NCBI RefSeq assembly: GCF_013204855.1
Contig: NZ_JABMKZ010000047.1
Span: forward strand, 1-47,962
Length of the DNA stretch: 47,962 bases
Source of the DNA: Paenibacillus alba
Lineage (GTDB): Bacteria; Bacillota; Bacilli; Paenibacillales; NBRC-103111
Reading direction: 5' to 3'
Shown: in pieces, positions 25,371 to 33,661 of the stretch
Layout: every line of letters starts with the position of its first letter
Numbering within the stretch: the stretch's first letter is position 1
Notes under the pieces: model-generated
Seen by the model: the letters and a program-made list of their open reading frames with translations, nothing else
Database searches by the model: none
What the model was told of the DNA's origin: nothing
Program-made: the position numbers and the translations under genes

Positions 25371-26730
25371 GTTGAGGGTTCCTTTCACGGGGTATTGTGC
25401 GCTGCTCTCTGCGCTCTTTCAGGAATAGGATGAACCTATCTTTCACACGAATGCCCTGCTCCAGAACGATCGAAGTGAGGACGCCAACAATGAGTCCATT
25501 ATTCAAAATAGGCTTAATGACATCAGGCGTATGAGCCAGGCTGCCAGCAGGAATAAACATACTGCCTACGCCAGCGAAGAGGGAGACACCGATAATGAGC
25601 AATTTCTTTTCTTCTTTAAGAATGGTCTCGTACTCTCGAAGCCCTGCGGTTAACAAGTGGGTAAAGGAATAAAAAATAACAGCAAAAGCAACGGGAACGG
25701 GTATAGAGGCCAAAGCGACTGTAAAGAAAGGGAAAAAGCTTGTGCCGATAATAACCAAGCAGCCTAGGATGAAAGGCAGTCGTTTGGTCATTTGTGTGGA
25801 AGCAATGAATCCCGCAGTGTGCGAATTGGACACACAACCCACGGTGGAGAAAAGACCGGATAACAGCTGGTTAATCCCCATGACAAGACCAGCACGCCGG
25901 TACACATTCTGCGCTGCTCTTCCAGCAGCTTTTTCGACGATGACGATGGCGGCGATCATATTGATGAGCAGCGGAAGGACGATGACAAGGGTCGTGAGAA
26001 GGATGCCTGAGTTATAGGTCGGCAGTCCCCAAGCGAACCAGGTTGGCAGTGTGAAGATTTGCATTTGCACAGGGGAAGCCGGTATTAAATCCAGCAATCG
26101 AAAGGCAATGTAGCCAAAAATGACCCCCAGCAAGACCGAAAAATGACGGAAAAAGGCAATCTGTAGACGTCCGCAAATAAAGGTAAAGAGGAGTGTCGCG
26201 ATAGCTGGAATGGCAATTTGCGCATGAATATAGGAGTCCGAGTAGCCCACGCCCAAAATGCCTTTCACAATCGAAGAGCTGAATTGGAAGATGAGCAAGA
26301 GCAGATAAGTGCCTGTGACGACAGGTGTAAAAAGCTTCTTCACATGTCCAATGATACGGAAGGCGCTTAACAACAGCATGATGATCCCGCTGATCAGCAA
26401 TCCCATCTCCATTTGCCGCAAAAGCGTAAAGGAAGCAGGCCCTTCCGTAACGCTGCTGGCTAACAAAATAAATACGCCCCACCACACGCCGGCAGGTCCT
26501 TCCAAGATGGGCAGTTTATGCCCGAATACAACTTGCAATAAGGAAGATATGCCGATGACAGTCAAGGTTCGCTGGAGAAGTCCGACCGTTTCGGGGCCTG
26601 ATAAATGGAAGGCGGCGGCGACCACAATCGGTGCGACCAAACCGCCGGTTAAGATAAAGAAAGCCCACTGGACGGAAGCGAGTGCAAGGCGAATACCCGC
26701 TTTTCCGCGCTTCAGCCGACTAGTGCTCAT
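25342..26730 (-). CDS. NCS2-family nucleobase permease (xanthine/uracil type)
   Basis: This 462-residue membrane protein has about 12-14 predicted segments. The first has SVQWAFFILTGGLVAPIVV, where most NCS2 proteins carry QH; here the His is Trp. The signature region reads GCVSNSHTAGFIASTQMTKR and diverges from the usual N-x-G-x-I-x-x-T. It probably imports a purine, pyrimidine or related heterocycle by proton symport, but these changes make the substrate uncertain. Its ATG overlaps the stop of the FMN reductase gene (ATGA) and its end overlaps the DsbA-type gene, so it is the middle of a four-gene operon. Confidence 0.87.
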   Translation of the reverse strand: MSTSRLKRGKAGIRLALASVQWAFFILTGGLVAPIVVAAAFHLSGPETVGLLQRTLTVIGISSLLQVVFGHKLPILEGPAGVWWGVFILLASSVTEGPASFTLLRQMEMGLLISGIIMLLLSAFRIIGHVKKLFTPVVTGTYLLLLIFQFSSSIVKGILGVGYSDSYIHAQIAIPAIATLLFTFICGRLQIAFFRHFSVLLGVIFGYIAFRLLDLIPASPVQMQIFTLPTWFAWGLPTYNSGILLTTLVIVLPLLINMIAAIVIVEKAAGRAAQNVYRRAGLVMGINQLLSGLFSTVGCVSNSHTAGFIASTQMTKRLPFILGCLVIIGTSFFPFFTVALASIPVPVAFAVIFYSFTHLLTAGLREYETILKEEKKLLIIGVSLFAGVGSMFIPAGSLAHTPDVIKPILNNGLIVGVLTSIVLEQGIRVKDRFILFLKERREQRTIPRERNPQHGINDQSVL

Positions 26731-27251
26731 AGGGCTGCAATCAAGTCATGTACAAGGTAATTGAGCGATTTGACGCCATCTTCATCGGTGAAAATGCCGT
26801 TATCATCAATTTGATTCGGATCAGCAGCGAATTGGCCAGGCAGCACAGTCGCAGATACCCCACGCAAAACGAGTCGCAAGTTATTTAGCGCATTAATGCC
26901 ATTCTTGCCTCCGCCGGAAGCTGCTGCGATCGCCACAGGCTTGTTGTTGAAATGCTCGGAATTTAAGAAATCCAGCGCATTTTTAAGCGCACCGCTAATG
27001 CCGCTGTGGTATTCAGGTGTCACGATGAAGAAGCCGCCTGCTTCGGCTGCCAGCTGTCGCAGCTGTTGAACGGAAGGCAGCTGACTTTGGGCGGGGTCGC
27101 CATTGAAAATAGGCAGCTCATGCAAATGCAGGTCGATAAGCTGCGCATGTCCGCGTTGATCTCTGAGCAGTCTGTACACAACATTGGTTACAGCTCTGCT
27201 TCTTGAACTTGCTCGGGGGCTGCCACTGATAAAAAGAACCGTTTTACTCAT
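26727..27251 (-). CDS. NAD(P)H-dependent FMN reductase (SsuE/MsuE-like)
   Basis: This 174-residue flavodoxin-fold protein has the phosphate-binding start FISGSPRASSRSRAV, TPEYHSGISGALKNALDFL and AAASGGGKNGINAL. The family reduces FMN with NAD(P)H and often supplies reduced flavin to two-component monooxygenases, for example in sulfonate use. It is first in a minus-strand operon; TGGAGTGAG precedes the start. A likely partner in this window is the acyl-CoA-dehydrogenase-like protein at 31062. That pairing is inferred. Azoreductase or quinone reductase activity is possible. Confidence 0.88.
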   Translation of the reverse strand: MSKTVLFISGSPRASSRSRAVTNVVYRLLRDQRGHAQLIDLHLHELPIFNGDPAQSQLPSVQQLRQLAAEAGGFFIVTPEYHSGISGALKNALDFLNSEHFNNKPVAIAAASGGGKNGINALNNLRLVLRGVSATVLPGQFAADPNQIDDNGIFTDEDGVKSLNYLVHDLIAAL

Positions 27252-27317
27252 GTTTGCTCACTCCATTTTTTGTATTTTGTTGAGAGAGGGAGGATGCGTC
27301 CCCAGCTATTTCTTATC

Positions 27318-27399
27318 ATTCGTATAGGTTTCATAAGGATTATAAGTGAAGCCCCCTTTTGACTTCCAATATCAAATTCCATATAGGATTTATAGGGCA
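27318..27399. promoter_or_regulatory. Divergent promoter region with two LysR-type operators
   Basis: Site A is ATTCGTAT (27318-27325), seven bases, then ATAAGGAT (27333-27340). Site B is TTCCATAT (27377-27384), seven bases, then ATAGGGCA (27392-27399). Both share TAT-N7-ATA with the operator at 21921. A minus-strand promoter reads TTGGAA (27364-27369) and TATAAT (27339-27344) with a 19-base spacer. For the plus strand TATACG at 27405-27410 is a possible -10 box, with site B just upstream of it as an activator would need. Confidence 0.55.
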
Positions 27400-27488
27400 C
27401 GGACTATACGTTGACAAAACCGTTTCCAATCATTAAGATGCCGTTACGAAACAGTATCCATCAATTAAATAGGGAAAGAGGGCTGTAT

Positions 27489-28019
27489 ATGACCAATATT
27501 TATGAAAGAATCACACATCAATATGTGAAAGGAGAGCGGATTTCTCCTTATTTGCAAAAGGAAGGTATTTATTATGAACGTTGGAGCGCACATCGCACTC
27601 CGGCATTTGTGCAGGAGAAGATCGCTTTTAGTGAGGAAGAGAAGGAGAAGTTATTAGCTGTGTATGAGGATGACGTTATTCGATTTGCCGAACAAAAAGG
27701 CTATACGAATTGGGATATTGCTGTGCTCTCCGTGGATACACCGGATATGCTCCAGAAGTTTGGAAGCCTGCACTATCATAGGGAAGACGAAGTCCGCGTG
27801 GTCGTTGGAGGCAAAGGTGTTTTTATTATCAAAAGCCAACAGGGTGACGGTTACTTTGAGTTGGAAGTGTCCATTGGGGATGTTGTTGTCGTACCGCAGC
27901 AGCGCTATCATGCATTCAAGCTAGCGGATGATCGCAAGTTTGCCGTAATTCGTTTGTTCACGGGCGAAGCAGGTTCCGTCACGTATCCAGCGGAGGATTT
28001 GTCATTTCATGTCAAATGA
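27489..28019 (+). CDS. Acireductone dioxygenase-like cupin
   Basis: The start at 27489 follows AAAGAGGG and gives 176 residues. The cupin metal site is complete: His95, His97 and Glu101 in HYHREDEVR, and His141 in QQRYHAF. These positions are nearly identical to those known for Klebsiella acireductone dioxygenase. IRLFTGEAG closes the domain, as in that family. True family members open the acireductone of the methionine salvage pathway. No other salvage gene is near, and the gene is divergent from the FMN reductase operon with LysR-type sites between them, so it may act on another enediol or sulfur compound. Confidence 0.84.
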   Translation: MTNIYERITHQYVKGERISPYLQKEGIYYERWSAHRTPAFVQEKIAFSEEEKEKLLAVYEDDVIRFAEQKGYTNWDIAVLSVDTPDMLQKFGSLHYHREDEVRVVVGGKGVFIIKSQQGDGYFELEVSIGDVVVVPQQRYHAFKLADDRKFAVIRLFTGEAGSVTYPAEDLSFHVK

Positions 28020-28097
28020 TGACACTTCGATAGTCTGAGGATGATATAAACGATATTTGAACTGGTATTGGACGTGTTTTTAAAAGGCGTGGTACAT

Positions 28098-28126
28098 TTG
28101 CAATAGTAAGTCGAGTAAATTTATAT
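28098..28126 (+). promoter_or_regulatory. Candidate promoter of the AsnB-to-cupin operon
   Basis: TTGCAA (28098-28103) and TTATAT (28121-28126) are 17 bases apart. The leader of about 100 nt carries an SD-like AGAAGGAGG at 28162-28170 that is not followed by a start codon at usable distance. No LysR-type site like those at 21921 or 27318 was seen here. Confidence 0.45.
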
Positions 28127-28234
28127 GAATACTTTGTTAAAGAAATATTTTGGTTTTTGAGAGAAGGAGGGAACTAAAAGAGCATCGTTAGTTGCCATCG
28201 GATAAGAGAAAGAGAAGGAGAGGAGTCCACCTGT

Positions 28235-30043
28235 ATGTGCCGTATTTTTGGTTATCTTGGTTACGATTTTGTAGATGCAAAGCGGTTAAAAGCAGTATCT
28301 GATCTTCAATTCAAAGGCGGGCCTGATCAACAGTCTGTCTTATCGGAACGAAATTGGGCGATCGGCAATAATCGATTATCCATCGTTGGACTGGATGGAG
28401 GCGGCCAGCCGTATGTAGGCGGAGAGCATATCCGGATCGTATTTAACGGTGAAATTTATAACCATCATGTCCTTAGACAAAAGCTGGAGTTGAAGGGCTA
28501 CAGCTTTGCTGATACGTGCGACGGCTCGATATTGCCGGCCTTATATGCGGAATACGGAACTGAGTTTGTCCGCTATTTGGATGGCATGTTCGCTATCGCC
28601 ATTATTGATCTGCGCGAGACGGTAACATTAACGCTTGTCACGGACCCATCGGGAATGAAATCCCTTTATTATTATTGGGATGAGCTGAAGCAGTCCCTTT
28701 ACTTCTCCTCCGAGCTTCCTTCTTTATTGGCTTTCGAACGCATTCCTAAGCAGCTTTGGCTATCTGGTGTTGATTTCTATTTAACAACGAAAGTTATCTT
28801 CGGGGAGCGGACGATGTTTGACGGTGTATATGCACTGCCACCTGCCTCGCTGCTGCATGCGCGTCTTGGAGAGCGCCCCCGGCTGCAGCGCTGGTCTACA
28901 TATGTAACTTCCGATATACCAACGACGAATTTTGAAGAAACGGCTGCTCACCTGCGAAAGCAATTGGGAGAAGAGGTTAACTTTCTGCTGCTGGCGGATG
29001 TTCCTGTTAGCACAGTGAACAGCGGCGGGCTGGATTCCAGTTTGATTACAGCTTTGGCGAGCAGCAGCACGGAAGGCATTCATTCGTTTAATCTTTCTTA
29101 TGTAGGTGATTGGCCGCTTGACGAGAAGGCTTATGCTCGAGAAGTTGCGCAGCGTTTCGGTACGACACACCATGAAGTGCTTATGGATCCGAGGAATTTC
29201 CAGCAGCTGCTGCCATCCGTTGTTGCCCACTTGGGGCAGCCGAACGCAGATCCGATTACACTCAGCAGTTATGCGCTTTTTGAGGCTATTCACCAAGCTG
29301 GCTTTAAAGTAACGATTTCCGGTGACGGCGCGGATGAAATGTTCGGCGGCTATGATCGTTTTGCGGAAGCCGTGCATACGTTAGGTGATTGGGTAAAGCC
29401 ATACATTGGCTCGCTGGGGGTTGCCGACGCGCAGCAGCGCTGGGAGCTGTATAGCGACGATTACCGCAGCTTTGTACAGGAAAATGGGTCCATCGAAGAC
29501 CATATTGAACACAGCCTCAGACAATCGAATCGTGGCCGATTGGATACGATCTTATCGTTTGAACGCGAATACCGGCTTCCTTCGTATCATCTGCGTCGGG
29601 TTGACCATCTAAGCATGGCGCATTCTGTGGAGGTCAGGGTTCCCTATTGCCAACCACGCATTCTCGATTTGGCGAATCGTCTGCCGGATAGCTGGAGAGT
29701 AGAAGGTGGCCGGGTGAAAAAGCTGCTCTACCACACTTCAGAAGGCCTTCTGCCAGCCTCTATTTTAACGCGCAAAAAACAACCCTTCACACTGCCGATT
29801 GATGCCATGATGCGCAAAGGACTGCCATTGTTCGCTGCCATCGAGCAAGCCTTAGACCGAGAAACAATCCGCAGGCAAAACGTATTTGATCCAAAAGCCA
29901 TAGATAAGCTTCTCCAGCGGCAAGCGACGACGCCGAATGGCAAAACCGCATTGACCTTATGGTCCTTAGCCATCTTCCAGCTTTGGCTGGACCAATTCCA
30001 GGTTTCAATTTCGTCGTCTAAGCAATATCAATTTGAGGGGTGA
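28235..30043 (+). CDS. AsnB-like glutamine-dependent amidotransferase
   Basis: This 602-residue protein starts behind GGAGAGGA. The initiator Met is followed by Cys2 (MCRIFGYLGY), the N-terminal nucleophile of class II glutamine amidotransferases. VFNGEIYNH is the glutamine-binding segment. The synthetase half has the PP-loop SGGLDSS (about 263-269) that binds ATP, and SGDGADEMFGGY. Family members make asparagine or other amides from carboxylates. Here it heads a coupled operon with PrpF-, acyl-CoA-dehydrogenase-, dihydroorotase- and cupin-like genes, so a specialised substrate is more likely than aspartate. Its stop overlaps the next reading frame region (TGATG). Confidence 0.9.
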   Translation: MCRIFGYLGYDFVDAKRLKAVSDLQFKGGPDQQSVLSERNWAIGNNRLSIVGLDGGGQPYVGGEHIRIVFNGEIYNHHVLRQKLELKGYSFADTCDGSILPALYAEYGTEFVRYLDGMFAIAIIDLRETVTLTLVTDPSGMKSLYYYWDELKQSLYFSSELPSLLAFERIPKQLWLSGVDFYLTTKVIFGERTMFDGVYALPPASLLHARLGERPRLQRWSTYVTSDIPTTNFEETAAHLRKQLGEEVNFLLLADVPVSTVNSGGLDSSLITALASSSTEGIHSFNLSYVGDWPLDEKAYAREVAQRFGTTHHEVLMDPRNFQQLLPSVVAHLGQPNADPITLSSYALFEAIHQAGFKVTISGDGADEMFGGYDRFAEAVHTLGDWVKPYIGSLGVADAQQRWELYSDDYRSFVQENGSIEDHIEHSLRQSNRGRLDTILSFEREYRLPSYHLRRVDHLSMAHSVEVRVPYCQPRILDLANRLPDSWRVEGGRVKKLLYHTSEGLLPASILTRKKQPFTLPIDAMMRKGLPLFAAIEQALDRETIRRQNVFDPKAIDKLLQRQATTPNGKTALTLWSLAIFQLWLDQFQVSISSSKQYQFEG

Positions 30044-30048
30044 TGCAC

Positions 30049-31092
30049 ATGTTGACCTATTTGGCCCATGCAGAAGGCAGCGTATCTTCTTCCATCATTA
30101 TCGATGGTTCCGAACTTGGTACGAATCCGATAGATGTCATTCCTGTGCTGCATCGGATTCATACTGATTTGGATGACAGTCAGCATCCGCATGGCTTGAT
30201 TTCGAAGTTCGTCGTCATTCGACCTTCCACTCATCCGATGTATGATTTGAGCTACTGGTTTTTTCAGCTCGTTCCTGGCAATCCGGTTTCCTTTGACTAT
30301 GAAGGAAGCTGCGGCCACTCGATTCTGGCAGCTATCCAAGTGGCTATGAAGTGGGGCTGGGTAGCTAGTGCAAGCCCTGGACTGCGGGTGCGCGTCTATA
30401 TCGAAAATGTAGGAGACAGTCTCGTGTGCGAGGTTGATCATGCTGTTCGAGCGGGGATGACTTGCACCGCTCATTTTATCGAAAATCAAGGTACAAGCCT
30501 AGGCAGCTTGCTTCCTTCAGGCCAAGTGAGGAATGATTTGCAGACTTCTTTTGGTGAAATCGAAGTTTCCATTGTCTCGTCAGGGAATTCCTATGTTTTC
30601 GTGCATGCGGAGTCATTAGGTATCTACTCAGAGGAGGCGCTTTTCGAAGCGGGAGCGGATCTGCTTGCCCGGCTTCAGGAAATTCGCCAAGCGGCTGCGT
30701 TGAAGCTGGGATGGAAGCCTGATGGGGTTTTTCCCAAAATCGCAGCGGTTGCGAGCTACCAACCAGGCAGCTTATCGTTTAGAGCCATTTCAGTTCCTTC
30801 GTGGCATCCAACGATTGCCTTGACGGGTGCAGCCTGCGTGGGAGCCGCAGCTTCTATGAAAGGTTCTGTCGTATATGGAATCGTCCAAGCATCCAAGTCC
30901 TCCACGTACCGGCTTAATGTGAGAACCAAAGGGGGAAATACGATTATTTCCACTTCCACGACGGGCCCGGAGCTCGATGATTATTTGCTGTACAACAGCA
31001 TTTCGGATAAAAACGTTCGATTAATCGGATCACTGCCATTAAAGAAAGGGGCGGCGCGTGAATGGGAGCTGCAGTCCAAAGTGTTCGCCTAG
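30049..31092 (+). CDS. PrpF-like isomerase (diaminopimelate-epimerase fold)
   Basis: The start at 30049 is eight bases from GAGGGG; ATG at 30043 is also possible. The product has 347 residues. I recognise the PrpF/DUF453 pattern: HGLISKFVVIRPS with Lys53, FDYEGSCGHSI with Cys88, and TGAACVGAAASMKGSVVYG with Cys263. In PrpF and methylitaconate isomerase the equivalent Lys and Cys move a double bond or protonate the substrate. CGHS replaces the usual CGN. It is coupled to the AsnB-like gene upstream and overlaps the next gene by 31 bases. The substrate is unknown; family assignment is moderately firm. Confidence 0.72.
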   Translation: MLTYLAHAEGSVSSSIIIDGSELGTNPIDVIPVLHRIHTDLDDSQHPHGLISKFVVIRPSTHPMYDLSYWFFQLVPGNPVSFDYEGSCGHSILAAIQVAMKWGWVASASPGLRVRVYIENVGDSLVCEVDHAVRAGMTCTAHFIENQGTSLGSLLPSGQVRNDLQTSFGEIEVSIVSSGNSYVFVHAESLGIYSEEALFEAGADLLARLQEIRQAAALKLGWKPDGVFPKIAAVASYQPGSLSFRAISVPSWHPTIALTGAACVGAAASMKGSVVYGIVQASKSSTYRLNVRTKGGNTIISTSTTGPELDDYLLYNSISDKNVRLIGSLPLKKGAAREWELQSKVFA

Positions 31093-32177
31093 AATTAGCT
31101 GCGTTGCTTGAACAATTGGAACAATATGCGAGTGCGGCTGATGAGCACGGGGCGCCGCAGAAGGAGGCGCTTGCCGCACTGCGCCGATCGGGATTGCTAG
31201 GGAGCCTTGTTCCTAGCGAATATGGCGGCTTAGGCCAAAACGCTTTGTTCGCCAGTCGTTTCATAGAAGCGATTGCCGGTGTCGATCCGTCGATTGCAAT
31301 CATTGCTTTTCAGCATTTATCTGTGGTTTCGCGGATTCTTGAATGGGGCAGTGCTGCACAGTGTCAGCAGTATTTGCCTAAACTAGCCGATGGCAGATGG
31401 CTTGCTGCGTCTGCTTGGTCGGAGACAGGGGCAGGAGCGAATAAGCAAAACCTATCAACCAAAGCCGTACAATTGGATGATGGGCAATGGTTGATCGAAG
31501 GAACCAAGTCATTCACGACAGGTGCGGGCTTAGCGGATTTATATTTGGTGCTCGTGCAAACAGGGACGAATGATGAACAATCCACGTATGGCAATTCTAG
31601 CCAGACCTTTTTCCTCATTGAGACGACACAAGGCATTACTGCTGATGCGGATACGAATTTGGCAGGCATGCGCGGATCATCGACCGGATTTATCCATTTG
31701 AATAAATGTCTTGTCTCATCCGAGCAGTTTATAGGCTCCCTTGGCGGCGCACCTACAGTAATTAATGGCATTCGCAGCTGCGGGTTGACGCTTGGCGCGG
31801 TTTCCCTCGGTATTAGCGAAGCCGCGTATGAGTTGGCCTTGGAGCATGTTCGCAGCAAAGGATTAAAGAACAGCCCGCTGCTGCAGTCCGCTCTTTCTGA
31901 GCTGCATTTATCGCTGGAAGCGGTTAGAGCTCTGGTTGATAAAGTTGCGTCCAAAGAAGGCGGCGAGCAGTTGGCCAAAATTGCGTATCAATCCAAAATT
32001 TTTGCTTCCGAGGCCAGTGAGAAAATATGCCGGGAGGCTCAGCAAATTATCGGTGGATCGAGTTATGTACGTGGTCGCAAGTTGGAAAGACTGCTGCGCG
32101 ATGCGCGCGCCGTTTCGCTGATGGGGCCTGTGAACCGGCTAGCGAAGGAAATTATCGGAAAAGAGCTGGTATCATGA
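31062..32177 (+). CDS. Acyl-CoA dehydrogenase-like flavoprotein, possible flavin monooxygenase
   Basis: This 371-residue protein has the acyl-CoA dehydrogenase fold: helical start with LVPSEYGGLGQNAL, the flavin segment AASAWSETGAGANKQNLSTKAV, and a C-terminal domain with IIGGSSYVRGRKLERLLRDARA. The place where the classical enzymes have the catalytic Glu in an EGT motif reads SLMGPVNRLAKE, with no Glu. Relatives without that Glu include flavin-dependent monooxygenases of the SfnB/DszC type, which take reduced FMN from a separate reductase such as the one at 26727. The start overlaps the PrpF-like gene by 31 bases, and its stop overlaps the next start (ATGA). Confidence 0.82.
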   Translation: MGAAVQSVRLELAALLEQLEQYASAADEHGAPQKEALAALRRSGLLGSLVPSEYGGLGQNALFASRFIEAIAGVDPSIAIIAFQHLSVVSRILEWGSAAQCQQYLPKLADGRWLAASAWSETGAGANKQNLSTKAVQLDDGQWLIEGTKSFTTGAGLADLYLVLVQTGTNDEQSTYGNSSQTFFLIETTQGITADADTNLAGMRGSSTGFIHLNKCLVSSEQFIGSLGGAPTVINGIRSCGLTLGAVSLGISEAAYELALEHVRSKGLKNSPLLQSALSELHLSLEAVRALVDKVASKEGGEQLAKIAYQSKIFASEASEKICREAQQIIGGSSYVRGRKLERLLRDARAVSLMGPVNRLAKEIIGKELVS

Positions 32178-33574
32178 GCGGTTTATACGATCTCGTCATT
32201 TATAATGGTCGTCTTGTGTACAAGGATGCTGTCAGAGACGGAGGCATCGCCGTTCAGGATGGGAAAATAGCACTTGTTTTCGAAGCTTCGCAGCGCCCTC
32301 AAGGCAAGCAGGAATTGGATGCAGGCGGCAAATATGTCCTCCCAGGTCTCATCGACTCTCATGTGCATTTCCGTACCCCCGGGTATGAACACAAAGAGAA
32401 CTGGGAATCCGCAAGCAAGGCGGCGGTCGCCGGAGGCATTACGACGGTGTTGGATATGCCTAACACAGATCCCTATACAGACACCATTGAACGAATCCGG
32501 CAAAAAGACAAGCTTATCCAAGGCCACTCATTGGTTGACTACGGTTTTCACATCGGCGTTGTGCCTGGCAAATTACATCCTTTGGATGGGCTTCAGCAGG
32601 AACATGCGGCAAGCATCAAATTGTTTCTAACCGGCCATCGCACAGCCCGGAATGTGATTGATCTTGATGCGGATCTTGAAACCATCTTCCGCATGCAGCG
32701 TCAAATCCCATTGACGCTGCATGCGGAAGATGATGCTGTCCTTCATCTGTATCGCCGGGTGCACCGAACACCAAACGATCTGGCTTCCTATGAGCTGATA
32801 GCCCCGCGAAGCGGCGCGATTGCAGCCGTGTCCCGGGTACTTCGCCTCGTACGCAAGTATGGTACCTCGATCCATGTCCTCCATGTCTCTTCGGAGGAAG
32901 AAGTGGATCTTCTGGAAACGGCTGCCCGTGCCGGTTATCCTGTGACCTTCGAGACGACGGCGCACCAATTGTGGTTTGATTTGGAAAGCGCTGCGGCTTT
33001 AGGGACTAAGACCAAGCTCAGTCCGGCCATTCGTGGAAAACGGGATCGGGCAAGGCTGTGGGATGCTGTCAGAAGCGGCGCGCTGACCTCCGTTGGGAGC
33101 GATCATGCACCGCATTCACTGAAAGAAAAAGCAGCGGACTTCGGCGAGGCTCCGCCAGGGCTGCCAGGCGTGCAAGAACTGCTGCCCGTGCTGCTGACAG
33201 GACTTGGGCGCCATCTTCCTGAGCTGAGTCGGGATGAGCAGCTTAGCAAGGTGGTAAGCCTGCTGGCGGATGGTCCGGCTAATCGGTTCCGTTTGAATCA
33301 TTTGAAGGGAAGTTTACGCCCTGGACTGGATGCAGACATTGTCATAGTGGACGATGAACAAGTCTGGGAGGTTGGTGCTAAGGATTTATATTCGTTTTGC
33401 GGATGGTCGCCTTACGAGGGTTTGCCTTTAACGGGTGTTCCGCTGGTCACCATTCGAAGAGGTCAAATCGTGTTTGATCGAGGACAATTCGGTAAATTCG
33501 ATGGCCGTTCACTGAGTTATGCGCCAGCCCCGTTCGCAACCTTTGAACAAGTGTCGGGAAGCCCTTTTCACTGA
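32174..33574 (+). CDS. Dihydroorotase/allantoinase-family cyclic amidohydrolase
   Basis: The start at 32174 shares ATGA with the preceding stop and gives 466 residues. The metal site is complete: His63 and His65 in DSHVHFRTPG, Lys149 in SIKLFLTG (the carboxylated bridging Lys), His183 in LHAED, His237 in HVLHVSS and Asp310 in VGSDHAPHS. The family opens or closes cyclic amide rings (dihydroorotate, hydantoins, allantoin). With no pyrimidine genes nearby and with an NCS2-type permease in the same region, a role on a hydantoin- or ureide-like ring is possible. This is inferred. Confidence 0.88.
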   Translation: MSGLYDLVIYNGRLVYKDAVRDGGIAVQDGKIALVFEASQRPQGKQELDAGGKYVLPGLIDSHVHFRTPGYEHKENWESASKAAVAGGITTVLDMPNTDPYTDTIERIRQKDKLIQGHSLVDYGFHIGVVPGKLHPLDGLQQEHAASIKLFLTGHRTARNVIDLDADLETIFRMQRQIPLTLHAEDDAVLHLYRRVHRTPNDLASYELIAPRSGAIAAVSRVLRLVRKYGTSIHVLHVSSEEEVDLLETAARAGYPVTFETTAHQLWFDLESAAALGTKTKLSPAIRGKRDRARLWDAVRSGALTSVGSDHAPHSLKEKAADFGEAPPGLPGVQELLPVLLTGLGRHLPELSRDEQLSKVVSLLADGPANRFRLNHLKGSLRPGLDADIVIVDDEQVWEVGAKDLYSFCGWSPYEGLPLTGVPLVTIRRGQIVFDRGQFGKFDGRSLSYAPAPFATFEQVSGSPFH

Positions 33575-33661
33575 GATCGTTGAACTTGGAACAGGTGAAA
33601 TTGTGAGTGATAACGAGTAGTTAATTGAACTTGAGCAATTAAAAATAGAGGAGGAATGGCC

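Noticed and set aside
28020..28234. Riboswitch or T-box in front of the AsnB-like gene
   Set aside because: No conserved T-box sequence, specifier stem or terminator/antiterminator pair was visible.
28781..29377. Minus-strand open frame of 198 codons
   Set aside because: It is antisense to the conserved AsnB-like gene and has no own signals.
31364..31978. Minus-strand open frame of 204 codons
   Set aside because: It is antisense to the acyl-CoA-dehydrogenase-like gene, whose family motifs are clear on the other strand.
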